Below, in pieces: positions 12,775-20,564 of a DNA stretch of 25,659 bases (its first letter is position 1; every line of letters begins with the position of its first letter). Both the position numbers and the translations under genes were made by a program. Source of the DNA: Elstera sp043721315 (GTDB lineage Bacteria > Pseudomonadota > Alphaproteobacteria > Elsterales > Elsteraceae); NCBI GenBank assembly GCA_043721315.1, contig JAYSQZ010000041.1:1-25659 (forward strand). The letters are read 5' to 3'. The notes below the pieces were generated by a model. It worked only from the letters and a program-made list of their open reading frames with translations, was not told the origin of the DNA and made no database searches.

Positions 12775-15015
12775 TTAGGCGCCGATAACGCCGCCATCTT
12801 TCTTAGTGATGACGATCGTGGCCGAGCGCGGACGCTTACCGGCACCATAGCCCGCATTTGCCGGCCATTGGCTTTCGTACTTCGTCGGATCCGTCACATC
12901 GGCCATCTTGGTGCCTTCACCCGGATGCTGAATGTTGATGAACAGAGCCTTGCCATCCGGGGTTTCTGCGATACCCGTGATTTCCGAACCCTTCGGGCCG
13001 ACAAGGAAGCGCTTCAACTCGCCTTCGGTCGGGGCTTTGCCAACCGGCGTGGTGATGCTCATTTTCGCACCATCGGCTTTAGTGTAGCTAAGGTTGACCT
13101 TCTGACCGTCGCCAACCTTGCCCGGTAGGGCGGCCAACATCATGCAGTTGGTTACGTCGGTGTACGCGCCATCATCGGTCTGGATCCAGCAGATACCGGT
13201 CGTCGGGCTGAAGGCCAGACCATCGGGGCTGGACAGATCTTGATTGGCGTTCAGCTTGGAGAGGTTGATCGTCGCGGGATCTGCCGAGGCTTCGGCCCCG
13301 AACAGGTAAATATCCCAGGAGAAGGCTTTGGCACCCGAACCACCGGCTTCGCGCAGGCGGATGATGTGACCATGGGAGTTACCCGTTTGAACGCGCGAAG
13401 TGCCCTTCACGTCGGAGTAAGAACGCGGATTGGCCGCATCAGGCTCTAACTGCGGCGCATTCTTCGGCTCGATGGCGCGGTTGGCGTTGTTAGTAAGCGT
13501 GAAATAGACCTCGCCATTGGCTGGGTTAACAGCGCACCATTCCGGACGATCCATCTTGGTTGCACCGGCAGCATCGCCCGCAATACGGGAGTGGATTGCT
13601 ACGTCCGCTTGATCGGCGAAGGTATATTTATCGTAGCCTTTAACTTTCGGGTTATTGATAGAAAGTTCCAGCCACTCGCCTGTACCATCGGCACTGAACT
13701 TGGCAGCGTATAGCGTCCCTTTGTCGAGGTACTTATCACCTACGGCAATACGATCTGCTGACTTAGCATCAGCAGCCGACCAAGCAGCCTCGGTCACGAA
13801 CTTATAGATATACTCGCTACGCGCATCGTCGCCCATATACACGGCGAGCGGCTGGCCTGCGACAGGAGTGCTAAAAGCCGCGCTTTCGTGGGCATAACGG
13901 CCAAGGGCCGTGCGCTTCTTGGCCAGCTTCTTGCCGTCATACGGGTCCATTTCGACCACATAGCCCTGGCCGTTCATTTCATTGCGATAATCATCGCTAC
14001 CGTCAGCCGAAGTGCCGATTTTGCTGTTGTTCCAGCGCACATATTTATCGTCCGAACCGGCAGTCTCCCAGCCATGACGCGACGCAGTTCCTTCAGCGCG
14101 ACCATAGCGCTTCAATGCCGTTACCGACTTATCGTTGCCACGGGCTTCATCATCACCCTTAACGCGAGAGAAGTAACCGTTGAAATTTTCTTCGCCAGTC
14201 ATCAGCGTGCCCCAAGGGCTTTTGCCAGTGCCGCAGTTGTTAAGCGTACCGCGCGTCTTGGTGCCATCGGGCGAGAATTTCGTCTTCGCCAGAACATTGC
14301 CCCGCAGCGGGCCGCCGATTTCCATAGCTGTAGAGGCGGTGAAGCGACGATTGAGCGCCGAGTTCTTCACATATTCCCACTTGCCCGACACAGTTTTACG
14401 GACTTCGACCATCGACACGCCGTGGATCGCCAGTTCCTTATCAACTTCGCCTGCCGGACGCGGCAGCGCTGCCGTTCCGCCGGTTGGGTGAATGAAGAAA
14501 GATGTTAGTTTTTCGTCGGTAGTCGCTTCGTGGTTGACACCAAGGATACCACGATTGATCGAAGAGGCGGACGGCTTACCATCAGCACTAAGACCAAACC
14601 ACTCCATACCATCATGATGATCGCCAGCGCGATTATCGAAGTCGGTATCGGTGCCGTCGTTCTTAAAATCCGCAGTGGAGGCTGATAGCGGATCACCGAG
14701 CGCGTAAATGATTTGCGCGTCATAGCCTTCCGGCACCATCACGGCATCGGCAAGGCTTTTGGCGACCGGCTTGAAGCTCAGCAGCTTCTTAGCAGTGGTC
14801 GCGGCTTCGGCATTGCCGGAAATGGCCAGAGTGGACACACCGCCGAGCGAGGTGAACAGCGCCGTCGCGGCGGACCCCATCAGCACCGAACGGCGGCTGA
14901 GGGTGGCATCCACGACCGATGCGAAGGTTGGGTTATTGGAAAGATTGGTGATTTCGTCGCTGGGATCAATCATCTCAGCAGAAGTCACGGCGGGCTGGGT
15001 GCTAGCGTCGGTCAT
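12775..15015 (-). CDS. phoX: PhoX-type alkaline phosphatase (Tat-exported)
   Basis: 746 residues. PhoX enzymes are calcium/iron-dependent phosphomonoesterases that release phosphate from organic esters in the periplasm. The N-terminal twin-arginine signal is clear: SRRSVLMGSAATALF (Arg 41-42) after an unusually long n-region, then a hydrophobic stretch ending near SGNAEAA. The mature part has the DUF839/PhoX pattern, including DHHDGMEWFGL, GVNHEA, the NNCGTGKSPWGTLMTGEEN block with the conserved Cys, and RPEWCAVNPANGEVYFTLTNN, followed by SPDGLAF. A Pho box with a well placed -10 lies upstream, so it should be induced by phosphate starvation through PhoB. It is a single-gene unit, ending at the hairpin shared with lysR. 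Confidence 0.95.
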   Translation of the reverse strand: MTDASTQPAVTSAEMIDPSDEITNLSNNPTFASVVDATLSRRSVLMGSAATALFTSLGGVSTLAISGNAEAATTAKKLLSFKPVAKSLADAVMVPEGYDAQIIYALGDPLSASTADFKNDGTDTDFDNRAGDHHDGMEWFGLSADGKPSASSINRGILGVNHEATTDEKLTSFFIHPTGGTAALPRPAGEVDKELAIHGVSMVEVRKTVSGKWEYVKNSALNRRFTASTAMEIGGPLRGNVLAKTKFSPDGTKTRGTLNNCGTGKSPWGTLMTGEENFNGYFSRVKGDDEARGNDKSVTALKRYGRAEGTASRHGWETAGSDDKYVRWNNSKIGTSADGSDDYRNEMNGQGYVVEMDPYDGKKLAKKRTALGRYAHESAAFSTPVAGQPLAVYMGDDARSEYIYKFVTEAAWSAADAKSADRIAVGDKYLDKGTLYAAKFSADGTGEWLELSINNPKVKGYDKYTFADQADVAIHSRIAGDAAGATKMDRPEWCAVNPANGEVYFTLTNNANRAIEPKNAPQLEPDAANPRSYSDVKGTSRVQTGNSHGHIIRLREAGGSGAKAFSWDIYLFGAEASADPATINLSKLNANQDLSSPDGLAFSPTTGICWIQTDDGAYTDVTNCMMLAALPGKVGDGQKVNLSYTKADGAKMSITTPVGKAPTEGELKRFLVGPKGSEITGIAETPDGKALFINIQHPGEGTKMADVTDPTKYESQWPANAGYGAGKRPRSATIVITKKDGGVIGA

Positions 15016-15106
15016 GGGTCACTCGCTCGGCAAAGTTATATGGTGCGTATCAAATACGCCAACCGCCCCCCAGAATAGACGGGCAGGACGGATGCACCTT
15101 GCCCCG

Positions 15107-15140
15107 AGAATATGACGGATTGGTTACATTTACCTGACAA
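15107..15140 (-). promoter_or_regulatory. Pho box and -10 element of phoX
   Basis: On the minus strand TGTCA (15139-15135) and TGTAA (15128-15124) lie exactly 11 bases apart with an AT-rich spacer, the PhoB half-site arrangement. A third weaker copy CGTCA (15117-15113) keeps the 11-base period. Ten bases after the 18-base box comes TATTCT (15112-15107), at the expected place for a -10 in a PhoB-activated promoter that lacks a -35. Transcription would start near 15100, leaving a leader of about 85 bases before the phoX ATG. Confidence 0.8.
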
Positions 15141-15295
15141 GTTCTGGAAAAATTCTATAACGGCTTCAAAGGGTAAACACTCCTTGGAACGCCGCAACCC
15201 TGATACGCTAGCCGCTGGTTCTATTTTTTTAGCACGATACCCTTAAATAAGAGGCGTGCTCGGCATAGATCTGAAGGGTATCCTGTTGCGGTTCC

Positions 15296-15317
15296 TGGAA
15301 CACTGTCTGGAACACTG
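15296..15317 (+). repeat. 12-bp period direct repeat upstream of DUF2333-like gene
   Basis: TGGAACACTG occurs twice with a 12-base period, and the first copy overlaps the palindrome GTTCCTGGAAC. It lies 42 to 63 bases before the GTG start at 15359, a position suited to a regulator-binding site. No known consensus was recognised. Confidence 0.5.
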
Positions 15318-15358
15318 GGGTTTGTAGGGCATTGGGGTTCGGTAAGGGAGAGTAGAGC

Positions 15359-16336
15359 GTGGCTGATTTTGAATTTGAAAAACGGTCTTTTCTATCACGC
15401 CTATGGCCGAAACGGCTTCCGGTGAACTTCGGCCTGATCGGGCGAATGGCCCTGGGCCTCGTCGTGCTCGTCGCGCTTTACATCCCCGTCGGCATGGTTT
15501 GGGTTCATGTGATTGATGACGACACTACGCTTACGCCAACCGAACTGCCCACAGGCGGCAGCCGGGCCGTTGCGATGGCGGCCACGTTGATCGAACGGGA
15601 AACCATTACTCACCACTGGGCCGCGAATGATCCGTTTTTTCTGCCCGGTTGGTGGCTGGATAATATGCCGGAGTTCCAAACAGGCATGATTGAAGCGCTT
15701 GGGCGCTTCTCGACCGAGATGATGGACCAGATTGGCCGCAACCGGGGTTCCTCCCAAGCCGATCCCGATTTATCGAAGGCTGTTGATCTGCTGAAATCTT
15801 CTCCCGATATCTGGATGTTCGATTTCGCAACATCCTGGGCACCCACCACCTCATCGGATGCTAAATATCGCTCGGCAGCAAAAGCTCTGCGCCAATATAA
15901 TCAGCGGTTGGGCCAAGGCCAAGCCCTGTTCGAGCGGCGTGGCGATAATCTCATCGCGCTGCTGGAGCGAATTACGTCGGACCTTGGGTCCGCCTCCGCT
16001 GTTCTGGATCGACAAATTCTTGAAGGCCGCGATGTTTTTATTGATCGCCGCGCCGATAATATTTTCTACGGTGTCAAAGGGCGTCTCTACGCCTATTACC
16101 TGGTTCTGCGAGAACTGGGGGTAGATTATCAGCAACTCCTGCGCGACCGGGAGGCGTTCAATGCTTGGACGCAGATGCTGGAGAGCTTGCACGAAGCCTC
16201 CCTGCTCAATCCCCTCATCGTTATGAACGGTTCAACCGATGGCCTATTTGTTGCCAACCATTTGGCAACGCAGGGATTTTACCTATTGCGAGCACGCACG
16301 CAGGTTAGGGAAGTCTCGGAAATTCTCATCCGGTAA
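15359..16336 (+). CDS. DUF2333-like membrane protein of unknown function
   Basis: 325 residues from a GTG start with GGGAG about 12 bases upstream. One membrane helix near the N-terminus (about residues 28-48, MALGLVVLVALYIPVGMVWV) follows a basic cytoplasmic stretch, so most of the protein should lie in the periplasm. The rest is mostly helical and polar, with ANDPFFLPGWWLDNMPEFQTGM and a later region YGVKGRLYAYYLVLRELGVDY. I believe it is the DUF2333 family common in proteobacteria, whose function is unknown; that is recall, not a search. It stands alone, divergent from phoX, and could share phosphate control, although no second Pho box faces it. No terminator was seen after it. Confidence 0.7.
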   Translation: MADFEFEKRSFLSRLWPKRLPVNFGLIGRMALGLVVLVALYIPVGMVWVHVIDDDTTLTPTELPTGGSRAVAMAATLIERETITHHWAANDPFFLPGWWLDNMPEFQTGMIEALGRFSTEMMDQIGRNRGSSQADPDLSKAVDLLKSSPDIWMFDFATSWAPTTSSDAKYRSAAKALRQYNQRLGQGQALFERRGDNLIALLERITSDLGSASAVLDRQILEGRDVFIDRRADNIFYGVKGRLYAYYLVLRELGVDYQQLLRDREAFNAWTQMLESLHEASLLNPLIVMNGSTDGLFVANHLATQGFYLLRARTQVREVSEILIR

Positions 16337-16747
16337 CGGATATAAATTTCAAAAATTATACCTATCTTAGTGATTTTTGCTGAAATCTCCTGCTGCGCCG
16401 CACAATAACGCCGGGTTATAGTTAGCGTACGGCATGATATTTCTCAAAAGTTTCTAATTTATGTAAGAAGTATGTCAGGCGATGCTGCCCTCCCCCGCAT
16501 CGCTCAGGAATTGGGTGCCCAACCCTCTCCGTCCGCGCCATTGCCTTGGGGTTTGCCCGCCCAGGCAGGCGTCAGTTATTCAAAGACTGATGCCGCCCTT
16601 CGGTAATGGCGCGTTTCTATTTTTAAGACTATCGAGATAATCTCTCGAGGGTTGCCTCAACAGTGCCCCCTGAGTTGCCGTCGTAATATCGAATATACGA
16701 TGCCTATTTGATCGTCATATATTCGTAGTCATGAGGAAGGTGCCGCA
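16337..16747. other. Long intergenic region before the chemoreceptor gene
   Basis: 411 bases. The first 130 bases are AT-rich compared with the genome and hold no clear motif apart from a short inverted repeat ATAAC/GTTAT near 16406-16420. A 44-codon open frame follows at 16472-16606. Further on is an inverted repeat TCGAGA (16632-16637) / TCTCGA (16643-16648), about 100 bases before the chemoreceptor start, which may be an operator. I found no sigma-28 flagellar-class promoter (TAAA-N15-GCCGATAA). Confidence 0.6.
16472..16606 (+). CDS. Possible small protein of 44 residues
   Basis: An open frame from ATG to TAA in the long gap before the chemoreceptor. It encodes a 44-residue peptide starting MSGDAALPRIAQELG and rich in Pro and Ala, with no membrane segment. 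Its codons often end in G or C as in neighbouring genes, while the DNA just before and after is AT-rich, so the GC rise coincides with the frame. The ribosome site is poor (AAGAAG a few bases before the ATG). No family is recognised. It may be chance. Confidence 0.25.
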   Translation: MSGDAALPRIAQELGAQPSPSAPLPWGLPAQAGVSYSKTDAALR

Positions 16748-18943
16748 ATGGCCGAACATCGGATGCCTAAACTGCGGTTCCCTCGCCTCACCTTGCGCCG
16801 CGTCTTGCTTGCGCTGTTCGTTATCATTGCCGTTGCGGTCGGCGTTCAGCAGAGCCGGATGACGTCGCGGTACACGCAGTTCGCAACGGACACGCTGAAC
16901 AGTTCGACCGGGCATATTCTTACCTTTTTCGTGCGGGACCGCTTAACGCGGGTTTATAGCGAACGCATGTCGCCAATTGCGAATGAATGGAGCCGCGCAA
17001 CAGGGCTAGGTCAAGCCGCTGAAGATAAGGATGCCATTAAGCTCGGTTTTATGGTTGATACATTTTACACCCTCACCCCTGTGGTTCAACAAGATATTCA
17101 GTTGATTTCCGTTAATATCTTTGCCCCGGACATGACCTTTATCGCCCGTGCCTCCAAAGGTGAAAAAGCCTCGGCTACGGAAGATGCGGCGTTTCTGGAT
17201 ACTCTCAAGGCGCGCGACAAAGGCGCACAACGGCAAGAGCTTACGCACCTGTGGCAATCTTCGACCGGGCGCCCACTGCACAGTATTTTCGTGCCGGTGG
17301 GGGGGTTCCGTGTATTGGGGATAATGGAAATAGTAACCGATCCCATACATCTACTAGATGGTATTGGCCCATCGCTGAACGGCACGATCGAAGTGTTCGA
17401 TGGCAAAAGCCAGAGTGTTTATAAAAGTGAAGGGCTACCCGATACAGTCACTACCGTTGCAACCGCACGCGCTATGCTGCTGGGTACAAATGATCGCCCT
17501 TGGGCCAACATTGCCTTTACACGCGGCATCGACAGTTTCTCAGAACAGGTAACTGAGGTTCAAACCGAAGGTCAAACAGCGTTGCTCATTCTCGCCGCTA
17601 TCGTGGTTATCGGCGGCTTTCTGGTTTTGCGGATGGCCGTATTTCGGCCCCTTGGAGCATTTGCTCGTGTGATGGAGGCGGTGGCCTCGGGCAATACTAG
17701 CCAGGAAATTCCACGAACCGGCCCCGATGAAATGGCTGTCATGGCCCGCGCGCTTACTAATTTGCGAAGCAGTGTCGAAACCGTTCTGCAATTAAAGCAA
17801 ATGGTTGATAGCAGCCCAACGCCAACAGCGCTCTTAGGAAAAGATGGCGCGGTTGCCTTCCTTAATCCCGCCGCCCGAACATTCTGCGAAAAACATGCGC
17901 TGACAACCGATAGCCGCGATTTGCTTGGCCTCGGTGAAGACCAGCTTGTCCATTGCCTCACGGGCCAAGGCGAGGCTTTGCGTGGGTTGCGCGTGAGTAT
18001 TAACGAAACTGATATTACCGCAACCCTAGAGCCGGTTCGGGATGGGGTGGGCGAAATCGTCGGCATTGCCCTCACGTGGATTGATGTGACCGCCCAAATA
18101 ATTGCAACCCGTCAAGCAGAAATGATGATGCAGGGCGTCCAAACGGTCGCCGGCAGTGTTGCCCGGCAGGCTCAATCCCTTGATCACGTCGCCGAATCGC
18201 TGATCGAGCGCTCGCGCCATACGATTACCCTGGCCGATGACATGGGTGGCCTGATGGCCCAAAGCAGCCAAAGCGCCTTGCAGGTTTCCGAAGCGACCGC
18301 GCAGCTAACGACGGCCATTCGTGAAATCAGCGAACGCGCCTCCGATGCCCAACGCAGCGCCGATTCAGCGACCCGTTTTCTCAGCGAAACGGGCGAAACG
18401 GTGAAAACCTTGGCTAGCAGCGCCGCCGAAGTCGATGGCATCGTGCAGTTCATCACCAGCCTTGCCGATCAAACTAAGTTGCTGGCGCTGAACGCAACGA
18501 TTGAAGCGGCCCGCGCCGGCGAATCAGGGCGGGGTTTTGCCGTGGTCGCGCAGGAAGTGAAAAAGCTGGCGGAAAGCACGACCAGCGCCACCAGCCGCAT
18601 CGCCGAGACGGTTCACACCATTCGCGATAATCTAAGCGCCACCGTGCGCGGGTTCGAGGCCGTCCGGTACGCCGTAACGGAAGTGAACATGCTGCAAACT
18701 TCCATCGCCAGCGCCGTCGAGGAGCATAACGCCACCTCTAGCGAAGTCGCGAGCCGGGTAGGCCAGATCGCTACTCAGGCGCAAGCCGCCAGCAGCCTCA
18801 TTCAGCAGGTGTTAAGCGAAGCAAAATCGACAGGCGCTATTGCCGACACGCTCACCAACTCCGCCCGCAGCTTATCGGGGGAAGCCGGCAGCTTGAACGG
18901 CGCGCTGACGGATTACGCAACTCAGGCGCAAAACTCGGTGTAA
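16748..18943 (+). CDS. Methyl-accepting chemotaxis protein with HAMP and PAS domains
   Basis: 731 residues. Layout: membrane helix 1 (about 17-35), a periplasmic sensor domain of some 240 residues, membrane helix 2 (about 276-297), HAMP (about 298-350), a PAS domain (about 350-460; SSPTPTALLGKDGAVAFLNPAARTF), then the methyl-accepting coiled coil. The signalling tip is clear near 567-615: FITSLADQTKLLALNATIE followed by ARAGESGRGFAVVAQEVKKLAE. It sends signals to CheA/CheW. The PAS between HAMP and signalling rods suggests an extra cytoplasmic input such as redox or a small ligand. No CheB/CheR pentapeptide tether is visible at the C-terminus. GGAAGG precedes the ATG. The stop codon TAA is also the left target-site copy of a MITE-like element, so nothing of the protein is lost. 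Confidence 0.93.
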   Translation: MAEHRMPKLRFPRLTLRRVLLALFVIIAVAVGVQQSRMTSRYTQFATDTLNSSTGHILTFFVRDRLTRVYSERMSPIANEWSRATGLGQAAEDKDAIKLGFMVDTFYTLTPVVQQDIQLISVNIFAPDMTFIARASKGEKASATEDAAFLDTLKARDKGAQRQELTHLWQSSTGRPLHSIFVPVGGFRVLGIMEIVTDPIHLLDGIGPSLNGTIEVFDGKSQSVYKSEGLPDTVTTVATARAMLLGTNDRPWANIAFTRGIDSFSEQVTEVQTEGQTALLILAAIVVIGGFLVLRMAVFRPLGAFARVMEAVASGNTSQEIPRTGPDEMAVMARALTNLRSSVETVLQLKQMVDSSPTPTALLGKDGAVAFLNPAARTFCEKHALTTDSRDLLGLGEDQLVHCLTGQGEALRGLRVSINETDITATLEPVRDGVGEIVGIALTWIDVTAQIIATRQAEMMMQGVQTVAGSVARQAQSLDHVAESLIERSRHTITLADDMGGLMAQSSQSALQVSEATAQLTTAIREISERASDAQRSADSATRFLSETGETVKTLASSAAEVDGIVQFITSLADQTKLLALNATIEAARAGESGRGFAVVAQEVKKLAESTTSATSRIAETVHTIRDNLSATVRGFEAVRYAVTEVNMLQTSIASAVEEHNATSSEVASRVGQIATQAQAASSLIQQVLSEAKSTGAIADTLTNSARSLSGEAGSLNGALTDYATQAQNSV

Positions 18944-19104
18944 GAGGCTGTTTGGAAATTCGGCGGCTGAAAGCCTGCGAGGGATTTTTGGGGCCTGATA
19001 GGAGCCAAGCGCAGCAGATATCGAGACTATCTGCAAGATTGGCGACGCAGCAGGGCACGAAAAGACCCGCAGGATCGACCCGTCCGACATTTTCAAACAG
19101 GCTC
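18944..19104. mobile_element. MITE-like element with terminal inverted repeats and TAA duplications
   Basis: 161 bases. The left end GAGGCTGTTTGGAAATT (18944-18960) and the reverse complement of the right end GAGCCTGTTTGAAAATG (19104-19088) agree at 14 of 17 positions. The element is flanked by TAA on both sides (18941-18943 and 19105-19107), as expected for a 3-base target duplication. Ends beginning GAG and a TNA target recall the IS1031-type branch of the IS5 family, so it may be mobilised by such a transposase. There is no coding capacity. Inside, GCAGATA/TATCTGC forms a perfect 7-bp stem at about 19012-19032. It inserted exactly at the chemoreceptor stop codon. Confidence 0.6.
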
Positions 19105-19121
19105 TAAGCGCCGCAGCGATG

Positions 19122-19158
19122 AAATAAAAGGCCGGGTGTTTATCCCGGCCTTTTATTT
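19122..19158. terminator. Strong bidirectional intrinsic terminator between the chemoreceptor and der genes
   Basis: A perfect 15-bp stem: AAATAAAAGGCCGGG (19122-19136) pairs with CCCGGCCTTTTATTT (19144-19158) around a 7-base loop. A-tracts and T-tracts on both sides give a U-tail in either direction. The right arm touches the der stop codon (19158-19160), so it ends the der operon directly; on the plus strand it would end the chemoreceptor transcript after the MITE-like element. Confidence 0.92.
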
Positions 19159-20564
19159 TAGTCCTTCGCGTAAGGATTATCTGTCTGGCGCAACTGAATG
19201 CGGATGGGAACACCCGGCAAATCGAAGGTTTCGCGGAAGCTGTTCACCAGATAGCGCGTATAGCTATCGGGCAGTTCTTCGGCTTTCGTGCAGAACAGCG
19301 TTACCGTTGGCGGGCGGGCTTTGGTTTGCGTGCCGTAACGGATTTTGATACGGCGGCCCGAGACTAGCGGCGGTTGATGCTGGTCCAACGCGCCTTCCAG
19401 CCAACGGTTGAGCTTCGATGTATTGACGCGGAAATTCCAGCGCTTATGGGCTTGCAGCGTATGGTCCAGCAGCAGTGTTAGGTTCCGCCCGGTCAACCCC
19501 GAACAGGCGACGACGGGAATACCGACAACTTGCGGCAAGGAGATGGACAGACGGTCGCGGATTTCCTTCATCCGCTCGTCTTTATTCTCCACCGCGTCCC
19601 ATTTATTCACCGCCAGCACAATAGCGCGGCCTTCTTCCACCACGTCCGACGCGATGACCAGATCCTGCTTATCAATTCCCAGCAGGCCATCAATCACTAC
19701 AATCACTACTTCGGCATATTGAATGCTTCGCAGCGAGTCGGCAACCGAGAGTTTTTCGAGTTTTTCGTGCGATTTCGGGCGACGGCGCATCCCGGCAGTG
19801 TCGAACAGCTTCATCTCGCGGTCGCGGTGCGTGAAAGACACAGAGATACTATCGCGCGTAATGCCCGCTTCTGGGCCGGTCAGCAGCCGATCTTCGCCCA
19901 AAAGCTGATTGATAAGGGTCGATTTACCGACGTTCGGGCGACCACAAATAGCAATTTGCATCGGGCGCAGCAGCGCTTCGGCTTCTTCTTCCGGTTCGGC
20001 GTTTTCATCGACCGGATCATCGTAGCCTTCCGGGATCACCAGCGGGCGCAGGGCCTGATAGAGATCGGCCATGCCTTCGCCATGCTCGGCGGAAATGGGG
20101 ATTGGCTCGCCAATACCCAACTCGAAGGCTTCAAGATACCCGCCGCGCCCGGCTTGGCCTTCCGCCTTATTGACCAGCAGCAGCAGCGGTTGGCTCGTGC
20201 GGCGGAGCAGATTGGCGAAATGCTTATCGTCCGCCGTTAGCCCCACGCGCCCGTCGATGATGAACAAGATCACATCGGCTTCTACCAGGGCTTGTTCGGT
20301 CTGGCGGCGCATCCGGGCGGGAAGCGAATCGTCGGTCGCGTTTTCCAGCCCCGCCGTGTCCATCACGCGGAAAATCAGATCGCCCAAATGGCCATCTGCC
20401 TCGCGGCGGTCGCGGGTAACGCCCGGTGTATCATCGACAATCGCCAGCCTCTTGCCGACAAGGCGATTGAACAGGGTCGATTTCCCCACATTGGGACGGC
20501 CCACAATCGCCAGCAACGGCGGCAGGCCAGGAGGTAAACGAGGAGAAACAACAGAATCAATCAT
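19158..20564 (-). CDS. der: GTPase Der (EngA), 50S ribosome assembly
   Basis: 468 residues. Two GTPase domains in tandem, the mark of Der: the first P-loop GRPNVGKS at residues 22-29 with DTAG at 69-72, the second GRPNVGKS at 208-215 with GITRDS and DTAGMRRR, then a C-terminal KH-like domain (HKRWNFRVNTSKLNRWLEGAL). It helps the large ribosomal subunit mature and is normally essential. In the first domain the G4 motif reads NKAE instead of NKxD; the second has the usual NKWD. The start overlaps the bamB stop by one base (TAATG), so it is translated in the yfgM-bamB-der operon, an order found in many proteobacteria. It ends at the strong hairpin at 19122-19158. Confidence 0.97.
   Translation of the reverse strand: MIDSVVSPRLPPGLPPLLAIVGRPNVGKSTLFNRLVGKRLAIVDDTPGVTRDRREADGHLGDLIFRVMDTAGLENATDDSLPARMRRQTEQALVEADVILFIIDGRVGLTADDKHFANLLRRTSQPLLLLVNKAEGQAGRGGYLEAFELGIGEPIPISAEHGEGMADLYQALRPLVIPEGYDDPVDENAEPEEEAEALLRPMQIAICGRPNVGKSTLINQLLGEDRLLTGPEAGITRDSISVSFTHRDREMKLFDTAGMRRRPKSHEKLEKLSVADSLRSIQYAEVVIVVIDGLLGIDKQDLVIASDVVEEGRAIVLAVNKWDAVENKDERMKEIRDRLSISLPQVVGIPVVACSGLTGRNLTLLLDHTLQAHKRWNFRVNTSKLNRWLEGALDQHQPPLVSGRRIKIRYGTQTKARPPTVTLFCTKAEELPDSYTRYLVNSFRETFDLPGVPIRIQLRQTDNPYAKD

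Larger units (their letters stand above)
15016..15358. other. Intergenic region between divergent phoX and DUF2333-like gene
   Basis: 343 bases without a gene. The left part holds the phoX leader and the Pho box promoter. The right part, from about 15220, is T-rich and then G-rich and must hold the promoter of the plus-strand gene. It contains a tandem pair of TGGAACACTG (15296-15305 and 15308-15317), preceded by the palindrome GTTCCTGGAAC (15291-15301). No RNA gene or terminator was recognised. Confidence 0.7.

Noticed and set aside
13888..14508. Plus-strand open frame of 206 codons
   Set aside because: It is opposite phoX, whose frame has clear family motifs throughout.
16610..16747. Sigma-28 flagellar-class promoter for the chemoreceptor
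   Set aside because: No TAAA-N15-GCCGATAA-like sequence is present in the gap.
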